Assembly (NCBI GenBank): GCA_020851035.1
Contig: JADZDM010000023.1
Location: 62,001 to 126,000 of the forward strand
Length of the DNA: 64,000 bases
From: Gemmatimonadaceae bacterium
GTDB taxonomy: Bacteria; Gemmatimonadota; Gemmatimonadetes; Gemmatimonadales; Gemmatimonadaceae
Reading direction: 5' to 3'
Positions within the stretch are counted from its first letter, which is position 1. Each line of letters begins with the position of its first letter. Shown piece after piece: positions 8,848 to 16,722 of the stretch. The notes beneath the pieces were generated by a model that saw nothing but the letters and a program-made list of their open reading frames with translations, made no database searches and was not told the origin of the DNA. The position numbers and the translations under genes are program-made.

Positions 8848-8888
8848 CATATTCGCTCAAGCAAGTTGCATGCGCTTGCACGAATATG
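8848..8888. promoter_or_regulatory. ArsR operator candidate in the arsD/arsR divergent region
   Basis: Inverted repeat CATATTCG (8848-8855) ... CGAATATG (8881-8888), with a second nested pair CAAGC/GCTTG inside. It is the only A/T-rich patch in the region and sits between the divergent arsD and arsR genes. ArsR-family dimers bind such dyads, so it probably controls both arms. Confidence 0.6.
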
Positions 8889-8920
8889 AAAGTCCTCGAT
8901 TCCCTGACGGTGCCGCTCAC

Positions 8921-9319
8921 ATGACCGCCTGCGCAATTCCAGAGACCGCCGGCGCGCCCGACACCGGCGCGGACCTCGACGACCTCGACGCGCTCTTCAA
9001 GGGCTTCGCCGACCCGACCCGCATTCGCGTCATGAACCTGCTGGTCGCCGGCGAACTGTGCGTGTGCGACATCGTCGAGATACTCGCGCTGCCGCAGCCG
9101 GCGGTGTCTCGGCATCTGGCGTACCTGCGCCGCGCGGGCCTCGTCGAGGCCACGCGCGAGTGGAAGTTCGCGCATTATCGCCTCGCAGAGCCGCGGCATG
9201 CGGTGCATCGCAACATGCTGAACTGCGTGCGCACCTGCTTCACCGGCGTCACCGCGCTCGATGCCGAGCGCGCGCGAGCCCAGGCACGAGTCGCCGAGCG
9301 CACCGCAACGCCCTGCTGA
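8921..9319 (+). CDS. arsR: ArsR/SmtB-family arsenic-responsive repressor
   Basis: 132 residues from ATG 8921. Winged-helix core with DPTRIRVMNLL (helix 2-3), the metalloid-binding ELCVCD (Cys47, Cys49) and recognition helix LPQPAVSRHLAYLRRAGLV; a further CVRTC pair lies near the C terminus. ArsR proteins release DNA on As(III)/Sb(III) binding. The open frame extends to ATG 8870, but that codon lies inside the inverted-repeat operator, so the shorter start is preferred. It heads the plus-strand arsR-acr3-arsC-phosphoesterase transcript. Confidence 0.92.
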   Translation: MTACAIPETAGAPDTGADLDDLDALFKGFADPTRIRVMNLLVAGELCVCDIVEILALPQPAVSRHLAYLRRAGLVEATREWKFAHYRLAEPRHAVHRNMLNCVRTCFTGVTALDAERARAQARVAERTATPC

Positions 9320-9375
9320 ATCGCTCGTATCGCGCAACCGCGGAGCGACACCTCGCATCAGATCCCACGCAGACA

Positions 9376-10491
9376 ATGAGCAGCACCACCACCGCCCGCG
9401 CGCCGCTGTCACCGCGGAACGCGCCGTCCAATCTCGACGCACGCATCCTGCGCCGCCTCTCGACGCTCGACCGCTTCCTGCCGCTCTGGATCTTCGCCGC
9501 GATGGCGCTCGGCCTGCTCCTCGGCCGCATCAACCCCACGCTTGGCGCGACACTCGACCGCGTGCAGCTCAACGGCGTCTCCGTGCCGATTGCCATCGGC
9601 CTGCTCTGGATGATGTATCCCGTGTTGGCGAAGGTGAAGTACGAAACCATCGGCGCGCATGTGCGCGACACGAAGCTGCTCGGCACCTCACTGCTGCTGA
9701 ATTGGGTCATCGGCCCCGTGCTGATGCTCGGCCTCGCATGGCTGTTCCTGCCTGACCTGCCCGCGTATCGCAATGGCCTGGTGCTGATCGGCCTCGCGCG
9801 CTGTATCGCGATGGTGCTGATCTGGAATTCGCTCGCCTGCGGGTCAGGTGAATTGGCTGCGGTGCTGGTGGCGCTGAACTCCGTGTTTCAGATCCTCACG
9901 TACTCGGTGCTGGGCTATCTCTTCCTGACGGTCATCCCGGGCTGGTTTGGTGCCAATACGGCGGCGCTCAACATCTCGATGGGACAGATCGCGACCAGCG
10001 TCGGCATTTTTCTCGGTGTGCCGCTGGTCGCCGGCTATCTCACGCGGAAGGTGCTGCTGAAGGCGAAAGGAGCCGCGTGGTACGACGGCGTGTTCATGCC
10101 GAAGTTCGGACCCACCGCGCTGCTTGGGCTGCTCTACACCATCGTGCTGATGTTTGCGATGCAGGGCAACCGCATCGTGACGCAGCCGATGGACGTGGTG
10201 CGCATCGCGATCCCGATGCTGGTGTACTTCGGCGTGATGTTCGGTGTGGCGTTCTGGCTGTCGCTGCGACTCGGCTTCAACTACGAGACCACCGCCTCGC
10301 TATCGTTCACCGCCGCGGGCAACAACTTCGAGCTGGCCATCGCGGTCGCCGTCGCGACGTTCGGCATCACGTCAGGCGAGGCGCTCGCGGCCGTGATCGG
10401 CCCGCTGATCGAGGTGCCGGCACTGGTTGGCCTCGTGTACGCCTCGCTGTGGGCGCGCCGTCGCTACTTCCCTGCAACACCGGCGGTATGA
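9376..10491 (+). CDS. acr3: Acr3-family arsenite efflux carrier
   Basis: 371 residues, about ten membrane helices. It shows the family signature with the essential cysteine, LARCIAMVLIWNSLACG, plus GPLIEVPALVGLVY and the conserved FTAAGNNFELAIAVA segment. Acr3 exports arsenite from the cytoplasm, alone or coupled to ArsA. ATG 9376 was chosen because homology starts soon after; the open frame further upstream overlaps arsR. It sits 56 bases after arsR and its TGA overlaps the ATG of the arsC remnant (ATGATGA arrangement), so the two were translationally coupled. Confidence 0.94.
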   Translation: MSSTTTARAPLSPRNAPSNLDARILRRLSTLDRFLPLWIFAAMALGLLLGRINPTLGATLDRVQLNGVSVPIAIGLLWMMYPVLAKVKYETIGAHVRDTKLLGTSLLLNWVIGPVLMLGLAWLFLPDLPAYRNGLVLIGLARCIAMVLIWNSLACGSGELAAVLVALNSVFQILTYSVLGYLFLTVIPGWFGANTAALNISMGQIATSVGIFLGVPLVAGYLTRKVLLKAKGAAWYDGVFMPKFGPTALLGLLYTIVLMFAMQGNRIVTQPMDVVRIAIPMLVYFGVMFGVAFWLSLRLGFNYETTASLSFTAAGNNFELAIAVAVATFGITSGEALAAVIGPLIEVPALVGLVYASLWARRRYFPATPAV

Positions 10492-10956
10492 TGAGCGACG
10501 CGCTGCGCATCCTCGTGCTCTGCACCCGCAACTCGGCACGCAGCCAGATGGCCGAGGCGCTATTCGCGACGGCTGGAGCCGGGCGTATCACCGCTGCGAG
10601 CGCGGGATCGGATCCGGGCCCCGGCGTGCATCCGCTCGCGGTCGAGGCGCTGGCGGAACTGGGAGCCGTGGGACGCCGTGATCACGGTCTGCGACGCCGC
10701 ACGCGACGCGTGTCCGTACCTGCCGACGGCTGCACTGACGGCGCACTGGGGCCTCGAGGATCCCGCAGGCGTCAGCGGTGATCATGCGGCGCAGCTGCAG
10801 GCGTTCCGTGCCGCACGCGACGTGCTGCGAGATGCCATCCGCGACTTCCTCACAGCGCTCGACGCGGATAGGCCCGACGCATTGCGCCAGGCCCTCGATG
10901 CCGGACGCGCACGCATCGCACGACACTCCACGACCATCACCACCGACTCGCACTGA
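10491..10956 (+). pseudogene. arsC: arsC, thioredoxin-type arsenate reductase with internal deletion and frameshift
   Basis: The N-terminal half (from ATG 10491, or 10488) reads as a low-molecular-weight-phosphatase-fold arsenate reductase with the CX5R loop CTRNSAR and SAGSDPGPGVHPLAVEALAELG. The continuation, EPWDAVITVCDAARDACPYLP through HWGLEDPA to the end at 10956, is in the +1 frame. Compared with S. aureus-type ArsC, about 17 residues between the helix and the strand before VITVC are missing at ~10665-10670, and the frame changes there. All three catalytic cysteines survive as codons, but no single frame carries them. The N-terminal frame runs on to 10781 with unrelated sequence. Function is probably lost unless the deletion is an assembly artefact. 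Confidence 0.85.
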
Positions 10957-10962
10957 CCCGTC

Positions 10963-11724
10963 ATGCGCTACGCCCTCATCTCCGACATCCACGCGAACCT
11001 GCACGCCCTGGACGCCGTGCTGGCCGACATCGACCGTCGCGGTGACACCGACGCCACGTTCCATCTCGGGGATCTGGTCGGCTACTCGTCGAACCCGAAC
11101 GAGGTCGTCCAGCGCCTCGTCGCGCGCGGCATCAGCGGCATCGCTGGCAACTACGACTCGACCGTGGCAACGGACTACAAGCACTGCGGCTGCAAGAGCG
11201 AGACGCCGCGACAGGAGGAGCTGGCGCACATCAGCTACGAGTACACGCGCGGCGCGGTGACCGCCGAGACGAAGCGCGTGCTGGGTTCCCTGCCCTTCTC
11301 GATGGACATCCGGCCGAACGGTGGCCATGCCTCCGGGCCACGGCTGGTGCTCGTGCATGGCACGCCGACGCTGAACACGCTGTACTGGACCGAGGATCGT
11401 CCGGATGACTTCTGCCTGAAGATGGCTGCGAGCGTGAACCTGAAGCCAGGCGACGTGATCGCGTTCGGGCACACGCACAAGCCGTGGCATCGCGAGGTGG
11501 AGGGGATCCACTTCATCAACACGGGCAGCGTGGGGCGGCCGAAGGATGGGGACTGGCGCGCGGGGTATGTGCGGCTGGAACTCGGGACCGGTGCGGCGAC
11601 GGTGGAGTTCGTGCGCGTGGAGTACGACGTTGAGGCGGCGGCGCGCGGGGTGATCGCCGCGGGATTGCCGGAGGAGTTCGCGGACTTCCTGCGCAGCGGG
11701 GGCAAGCCGGCCGTCCAGGTCTGA
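10963..11724 (+). CDS. Calcineurin-like metallophosphoesterase of the ars operon
   Basis: 253 residues, YfcE/MPE fold: SDIHANLHALDAVL (first metal ligands), HLGDLVGYSSNPNE, GNYDSTV, then LVHGTP and GHTHKPW near residues 130-175 supply the remaining metal-binding histidines. There is no signal peptide, so it is cytosolic. A Cys pair (HCGCKSE, near residue 70) is unusual for the fold and could bind metalloid, which is speculation. The ATG lies six bases after the arsC remnant, so it is the last cistron of the arsR operon. Phosphoesterases of this type recur in ars clusters, but I know of no settled role. Confidence 0.85.
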   Translation: MRYALISDIHANLHALDAVLADIDRRGDTDATFHLGDLVGYSSNPNEVVQRLVARGISGIAGNYDSTVATDYKHCGCKSETPRQEELAHISYEYTRGAVTAETKRVLGSLPFSMDIRPNGGHASGPRLVLVHGTPTLNTLYWTEDRPDDFCLKMAASVNLKPGDVIAFGHTHKPWHREVEGIHFINTGSVGRPKDGDWRAGYVRLELGTGAATVEFVRVEYDVEAAARGVIAAGLPEEFADFLRSGGKPAVQV

Positions 11725-11749
11725 CGGTAGCGGGCGATTGAGGGACGAC

Positions 11750-11785
11750 GCCACGGGATCGCGTGCTTCTGCGGGATCCCGTGGC
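11750..11785 (+). terminator. Hairpin after the ars operon
   Basis: Perfect 11-bp stem GCCACGGGATC (11750-11760) / GATCCCGTGGC (11775-11785), 14-base loop, 25 bases after the phosphoesterase stop. No T run follows, so termination strength is uncertain. Confidence 0.5.
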
Positions 11786-11882
11786 GGTCGAGTTCGACGC
11801 AAGCCAATGCGACCCGACGGTGACACAAGCGGAGGTTCTCTGGGTGCGCGCTGGTTGTGCACGACGCGCGGCGCGTCACAGA

Positions 11883-11949
11883 CATTCGACGGACGATCAA
11901 GGCGTTGCCCGCCGTTGTCTTACTCCGTGATCGTCCGTCTGCCCGAATG
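11883..11949. repeat. Long interrupted inverted repeat upstream of the recombinase
   Basis: CATTCG + ACGGACGATCA on the left is mirrored by TGATCGTCCGT + (CTGCC) + CGAATG on the right; the central arms GACGGACGATCA (11888-11899) and TGATCGTCCGTC (11928-11939) are perfect over 12 bp with a 28-base spacer. It does not border a gene start. A recombination-associated site or old operator is possible. Confidence 0.55.
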
Positions 11950-12184
11950 ACGGTGAGAGTGATGCAGTCGCGAAGTACAACCACAATCAGCGACTCGATA
12001 CCGCGTCCAGTCGAAAAGCAGTCGCTGATCCGTCACCGCGGGTAGCTCGGCACGCTAGCGAGAGCACAGCCGGCGTGTTGCGGAAGGCGGCGGCGCATGC
12101 ACGACGAGAGAATACCGCCGTTCACGCTGTGTTGTTGACGCGTGCGCGAGCGACTCGCGCCCCGCTCAGCGTAATCCGTTGCCA

Positions 12185-12318
12185 TGACCTGACTTGACCT
12201 GAACTCGCGTCAGTGCCCACGCCGCGTTGTTGTCGATCAACCTGCGAATCTCCCCAATGAGGATGCCATTGAAACCCAACAATGATGCCCTCCAAGTTCG
12301 TGACCTGAATTGACCTGA
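12185..12318. repeat. Pair of 18-bp direct repeats upstream of the recombinase gene
   Basis: TGACCTGACTTGACCTGA at 12185-12202 and TGACCTGAATTGACCTGA at 12301-12318, 116 bp apart. Each copy is itself two TGACCTGA octamers in ten-base phase. The second copy ends 104 bases before the recombinase start codon. The surrounding 11786-12421 region has no gene I can support. The layout resembles arm-type binding sites of tyrosine recombinases or an iteron-like array, but this is inferred from structure only. Confidence 0.6.
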
Positions 12319-12421
12319 CCGTCCGTCCCCACAGACGTCGACACGTCCCGCCCCCCCACAACACGCGCGCACCCTGCCGGTGGTCATACGCTGGCGGCAT
12401 CCCTCCCTTGGAGCGCGCACC

Positions 12422-15112
12422 ATGTCTACGTCACATCCGGCACGCCGACGCACCGTCGACCCCCTCAGCATCACTGAGCCTGTCGGCTTTCTCCACCTCG
12501 AGGCGCGGATCACGCCGCACCTCGCCACCGGACTTCGTTCCCGCGCCTTCGGGGACGGCGCACACGTCGGCACTTGGGCACCCGCCACGTTGCGTTCGGC
12601 ATGGAGCACGATGAGGACCGCGCTGATCGCGGCGATGGAGGCGACGCTGCCTGCGGACGAGCGCTCGCCGGCGCGTGCGCTGCACGCCCTGCGCACCGGC
12701 GAGCAGGGCGCTGATGTCCGCTGCCTCCTGCCTGACTTGCCTAGCGTGGCCGCCAGTCTGCGGAAGCCAGGAGCATCGGCTGCGAATGCTGCGAATCAGG
12801 TGAGAATGCTGCGCCGCGCGCTGATTGCCGGATGCACAGACCGGTCGCCACTTCGAGTGAAGCTCGCCGTCCTCCCTGACGACTGGGCCCGCTACATCGC
12901 GTCCATCGATGCGCACCATCCGCGGATCCGCGAAAGCATCCGCAGCGGCGTGTTCAAGCTCGCGACCGCCGCCACCACCGCCGGAGTCCGTTCCCCTGTG
13001 GACATGCCAGCGGACGCCCGCAAGATGGCGTCGTGGCTTCGGGATCGGTTTCCGGCCGACGGTGACTACTTCGCAGTACGCTCTGCCCTGACGCGCCTCG
13101 CGAAGCTGAAGGTGGCGGACGTCGCCATGATCACCGTGCCCGCCCGCCGCTCCGCCGCGATGCGATTGGACGCCGATGGCGCAACGCACGCGGCCATTGC
13201 CGACAGCGTGACACCGGCACTCGCGAAATTCGCGCGCGTTTGGGACAAGGTCGCGGGACGGGGACAGACCGGGTGCGCCCCCGACACGCTCGGGAAGCTC
13301 CGCCTTGGCTTGCAGCGCTTCATCACGTACGCGGCGCATGCCGAGCGTGCCGGCGTGCTGCCGCGGGGCCTTGCACAGCAGCCGACGATTCTGGACTGGT
13401 GGAACACCGAAGTCGCGGTCGCGCTCGCGACCGCAGATCACGCACGCATCGACCTCGGACCGCAGGAAGGTGATGACGACATCATGGACACGAGCAACAC
13501 CTCCACCACCGACGTAGGTCCGGTGAGCACGAATGCGATAGCGGCGGTGCTCGCGTGGGCTGCACGCAATGGTTTGATGCCGAAGGCCGCCGTGCTCGCG
13601 AGCGGCGACCTCCCCCGGTCGGTGCTCGCGGAGCTCGAGTCGATCTGGCGGATGACGGTGCACTGGATGAAGGATGCAGAACGCCGCGGCCGGGTACACG
13701 CGTCGACACTGTCGGCCTATCACACCGCGCGCGCGTCGTATGGCCGCGCGCGTGCAGAGCTGCGCGCCGGAGCGGAGGACGGCGACGACGTTCTGACCAT
13801 CAAGGACAAGGAAGAGGCAGCACAGATGCACTCGCTGCCCTTGCTCCTGGCCGTCGTGTTGCCCTACTGGACGCTGGTGCATCTCCCACGCTTGCAGGCG
13901 CAGGTGGACGCCGTCACACGCAAGCTCTCGGCGCTGCGCGACGCATCACCGGTTGCCACGCACTGGAGCGATGGCAGCCATCGCGACGAGATCGTCGCGC
14001 GTCGGGCGCTCACCAGCGCCATCCGCGCCGGGTTCGTCTTCGTCGCGTTCATCGGCGACCCGCTTCGCATCAAGAATCATTGGGCCGCTCGGTTTGGCAC
14101 TGACGACGCCGAGGTGATGATCGAGGCGGAATTCACCACGGAGGGCCGTATTCGTCGCATCGTTCGGATGCATTCGCGCTTCGGCGGCGAGAAGTTCGCC
14201 AGCGCGCGTAATTCACAGGCGATGCTCAAGACGCGGGACTACGGCACGCGGTCGTGGGACTGGCCACAGGTGGTCGTCGACCACGTCTGGCTCAGGCGAT
14301 ACGTCAACGATGTCTGGTTCCCGTTGCTGCAGCGGGCTGGCGTGCTGCCGGACGGTGCCACGGTGCAGTCCGCGCTCAGCGAGAACCGGTACGCGCTCAT
14401 TCCGACCGATGGCGGGACGCAGCGCCACGCCGATGGCGCGACGGCGCGGCGCGAGCGCGGCGCCGTCGCGCGGTACGCAACTTCGCAGAGCGTCCGTGCA
14501 TTGTTCCGCGAAGCGTTGCTCACTGGCCTCCGAGCCTTCGGCGACTCGGCACTGCCGCTGACGGGTGAGAGCGTCCCTGCGGATGATGAGGCCGCAGCGC
14601 GCCGGTGGCCATGGATCCTCGCACCGCACATCGTGCGGCTGTGGTGGGTGACATACTGTCTCGGTGTGCTGAGCAAGAACGGATTCTCGCTGCGACGGAC
14701 CGACCCTGAGACGGGGGAGAGTCATCTCGTGAACCCCATCGACATCGCGCAGCGCGCAACGACGGACACGCCGAAAACCATGGAGAAGGACTACGAGGCC
14801 TGCTCCGACGTCATGCACCAGCGGACGATGCGCACAGTGCGAGATTGGATGCATCCGCGCGCATACACCGAGGTGACGGACTACCTCGTGATGCCGGATC
14901 GACGCCCAAACTTCGCGACGATGTGGCGTGCGTGGTCGCGCCAACGGACCGACGACGGGATGGGCATGTTGCCGCCTGAGATGATCCGTGCCTTCACCGA
15001 GCGCGAGCGCGGCACCGACCTTCGGGTGCCGCAGATGCGCCGGCGTGCCGTCGGTCAGCGGCCGCCGGCACGGCGGCGCAAGTCGGGAAAGGCCTCGGAC
15101 GTCGAAGCGTAA
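12422..15112 (+). CDS. Large divergent tyrosine recombinase (putative island integrase)
   Basis: 896 residues. The C-terminal third has the order of catalytic residues expected for tyrosine recombinases: Arg549 in GDPLRIKN, Lys591 in GGEKFASAR, His736-x-x-Arg739 in APHIVRLWW, and Tyr791 in PKTMEKDYEAC, preceded by an ATTDTP segment like the usual LGH-x-S..T block. Spacings are longer than in phage integrases (His736 to Tyr791 is 55), and the ~540-residue N-terminal region is far larger than normal. The start ATG 12422 has GGAG eight bases upstream; the frame to 12380 is unsupported. It is the natural candidate for integration at the tRNA-Gln scar 9.4 kb to the left. No signal peptide or membrane segment except a short hydrophobic stretch near residue 480. 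Confidence 0.68.
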   Translation: MSTSHPARRRTVDPLSITEPVGFLHLEARITPHLATGLRSRAFGDGAHVGTWAPATLRSAWSTMRTALIAAMEATLPADERSPARALHALRTGEQGADVRCLLPDLPSVAASLRKPGASAANAANQVRMLRRALIAGCTDRSPLRVKLAVLPDDWARYIASIDAHHPRIRESIRSGVFKLATAATTAGVRSPVDMPADARKMASWLRDRFPADGDYFAVRSALTRLAKLKVADVAMITVPARRSAAMRLDADGATHAAIADSVTPALAKFARVWDKVAGRGQTGCAPDTLGKLRLGLQRFITYAAHAERAGVLPRGLAQQPTILDWWNTEVAVALATADHARIDLGPQEGDDDIMDTSNTSTTDVGPVSTNAIAAVLAWAARNGLMPKAAVLASGDLPRSVLAELESIWRMTVHWMKDAERRGRVHASTLSAYHTARASYGRARAELRAGAEDGDDVLTIKDKEEAAQMHSLPLLLAVVLPYWTLVHLPRLQAQVDAVTRKLSALRDASPVATHWSDGSHRDEIVARRALTSAIRAGFVFVAFIGDPLRIKNHWAARFGTDDAEVMIEAEFTTEGRIRRIVRMHSRFGGEKFASARNSQAMLKTRDYGTRSWDWPQVVVDHVWLRRYVNDVWFPLLQRAGVLPDGATVQSALSENRYALIPTDGGTQRHADGATARRERGAVARYATSQSVRALFREALLTGLRAFGDSALPLTGESVPADDEAAARRWPWILAPHIVRLWWVTYCLGVLSKNGFSLRRTDPETGESHLVNPIDIAQRATTDTPKTMEKDYEACSDVMHQRTMRTVRDWMHPRAYTEVTDYLVMPDRRPNFATMWRAWSRQRTDDGMGMLPPEMIRAFTERERGTDLRVPQMRRRAVGQRPPARRRKSGKASDVEA

Positions 15113-15158
15113 AGCACTGAATCCGTGCGGCAGTGACCGCGGACGGCAGGACACAGAC

Positions 15159-15198
15159 ACGATGAGGGGAGGCGCCGAGCGTACGTTCGCTCATCGTG
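15159..15198. repeat. Inverted repeat between converging genes
   Basis: CACGATGAG (15159-15167) and CTCATCGTG (15190-15198) flank a shorter nested dyad (GAGCG...CGCTC partly overlapping). It lies between the recombinase stop and the 3' end of the minus-strand small gene, so a bidirectional terminator is possible, but no T run is present. Confidence 0.35.
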
Positions 15199-15203
15199 GT
15201 AGG

Positions 15204-15503
15204 TCAGCCGACGCTGCCTTCGTCCGGTGGAAAGAGGAACGCGAGCAGCTCATCGTGATGCTGCTCGAGCAGATCACGACGGATCAGCCACGCGCTCTTG
15301 CCGTGCTTCGGAGGGACCGGGAGTCGTTCTGCACCCTGAAGCGTGTCTGCCCGCACGATACCCAGTCGCTGCTTCATCGGCGTGGGCAGGATGTGCCGTT
15401 GGAGCCAACGACGCTTGCATTCGGGCATGCCAAGCTGCTCGGCGAGCATTGCAAAGGTGAGCCAGTGGCGGAGGCTGGGGCGTCCGCGCCGCGGTGACGT
15501 CAT
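15204..15503 (-). CDS. Small hypothetical protein next to the recombinase
   Basis: 99 residues, basic and helical, no recognised family. Residues ~13-35 (HWLTFAMLAEQLGMPECKRR) could be a helix-turn-helix, followed by a KSAWLIRRDLLEQHHDELL segment. Codon use looks coding on this strand. ATG 15503 was chosen over an eight-codon longer frame. It converges with the recombinase gene; small DNA-binding directionality factors are often encoded beside integrases, but I have no motif proof. Confidence 0.5.
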   Translation of the reverse strand: MTSPRRGRPSLRHWLTFAMLAEQLGMPECKRRWLQRHILPTPMKQRLGIVRADTLQGAERLPVPPKHGKSAWLIRRDLLEQHHDELLAFLFPPDEGSVG

Positions 15504-15670
15504 GGTGATCGGCAGGTCATGCACCAAGGGTCGGCGCGCCGGCCCGCCGGCCGCCAGCCCTCATCCGGGCCATACGCATGGACGTGACTACGCAAGCCGA
15601 GTTGGCGACCTCGCGGTTGGACCTCCTGTGGTGCACAGCGCCCGCAAGTGCCGTCGCTTCCACGACCGCA

Positions 15671-15994
15671 CTATTGTTGCGGCGAGCTCCCCGCAAGAAA
15701 CGGAGCCAGCAGGTCACCTGCCGCGTCGAGGGCGGTGTCCGGGACCCGTACGTCAAGGGTGACCGCTTCCTCGCTGGTGGCCACGGTAAACCGCAGGAAC
15801 GCGCAGCACTCCTGCTCACGTCGCACGAGTTCGCGGACCGGCACGACCGCGTCCGCGGCGTAGACGAGCGTGAGCCGACCGCCCACACGCCGATACGACC
15901 GTAGTGACGCGGTATTGAGCGCGGCGATCCATGCGAGACGATTCGTGTAGTCGGTCGCACCCAAACTGCAGGCCAGTGGTGCCTCTGTGGTCAT
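15671..15994 (-). CDS. Hypothetical protein with EQECCAFLRF motif
   Basis: 107 residues. Contains a conserved-looking block RREQECCAFLRFTVATSEE (near residue 70) in which a vicinal cysteine pair follows an acidic residue, and LACSL near the N terminus. Similar small proteins with an E-x-CC-FF/FL pattern occur near heavy-metal genes, and a thiol role in metal sensing or buffering is conceivable. The function is not established. ATG 15994 gives a compact start; the longer open frame contributes an unrelated Cys/Arg-rich stretch. Confidence 0.55.
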   Translation of the reverse strand: MTTEAPLACSLGATDYTNRLAWIAALNTASLRSYRRVGGRLTLVYAADAVVPVRELVRREQECCAFLRFTVATSEEAVTLDVRVPDTALDAAGDLLAPFLAGSSPQQ

Positions 15995-16223
15995 CGTGCG
16001 GGGTCTCCGGAAGTGCCGTGCAACGGCGATCAAGCGCGAGGTCCAGCAGTGAGTGTTGACCGTGCCGGGCAACGCTGCACCTTCAGGACAGGCACACCGC
16101 ACCCTTTCCCGCGACACGCACGATGCCCCGCATTCCACGACAGGCCACGCGCACGACACGTCCGTCGGCTTCCGAACTGCCGATCAGTCCTGCGGAACGC
16201 CGATGTGACGGATTCGCACGCCA

Positions 16224-16580
16224 ATGATGCCTGTCGACCTGCTAGCGCGGACGGCGGCCATCTACGTCGCCGCCGCTGTCGCCGAAATCGCCGGCTGCTT
16301 CAGCCTGTGGGCCTGGCTGCGCCTTGGCAAGAGTGGATGGCTCCTCCTGCCGGGGGTACTGTCACTGGTGCTCTTCGCCTGGCTGCTGACGCGGGTCGAC
16401 GCGGCGGTGGCTGGCCGCGCCTACGCCGCCTACGGTGGCGTGTACATCATCGCGTCGCTCGCGTGGCTGTGGATGGTGGAGGACGTGCGTCCAGATCGAT
16501 GGGACCTGACTGGTGCGGTACTCTGCCTCGCTGGCGCGGCCATCATCCTGCTCGGCCAGCACGCGACACGTGCACCGTAG
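16224..16580 (+). CDS. ynfA: YnfA/UPF0060-family small membrane protein
   Basis: 118 residues with four hydrophobic helices and the family blocks [27 protein letters not shown] and [25 protein letters not shown]0060 proteins resemble small multidrug resistance transporters; the substrate is unknown. Start ATG ATG at 16224/16227. It stands alone on the plus strand and converges with the CDF transporter gene. Confidence 0.9.
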   Translation: MMPVDLLARTAAIYVAAAVAEIAGCFSLWAWLRLGKSGWLLLPGVLSLVLFAWLLTRVDAAVAGRAYAAYGGVYIIASLAWLWMVEDVRPDRWDLTGAVLCLAGAAIILLGQHATRAP

Positions 16581-16722
16581 CCAGCTCGACGCCACCTTCC
16601 GCACCGGCGAGCACAGCGAGTGGCGGTGATGGGGCGCGTGTTTCGTCTGCATCGAAAGTCGAGCCAGTCGTGTGCCGTCCGCGTCCACGTCTCGGCAGCG
16701 AGAGTGAGTGACGCACGCGAGC

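Noticed and set aside
10491-10956. Programmed frameshift in arsC
   Set aside because: About 17 conserved residues are missing in addition to the frame change and no slippery sequence is visible, so deletion is simpler.
10588-11862. 424-codon minus-strand frame opposite the phosphoesterase
   Set aside because: The Arg/His-rich translation lacks motifs and covers three plus-strand genes with clear homology.
14213-15160. 315-codon minus-strand frame opposite the recombinase end
   Set aside because: It is antisense to the catalytic region of the recombinase; composition is typical of shadow frames.
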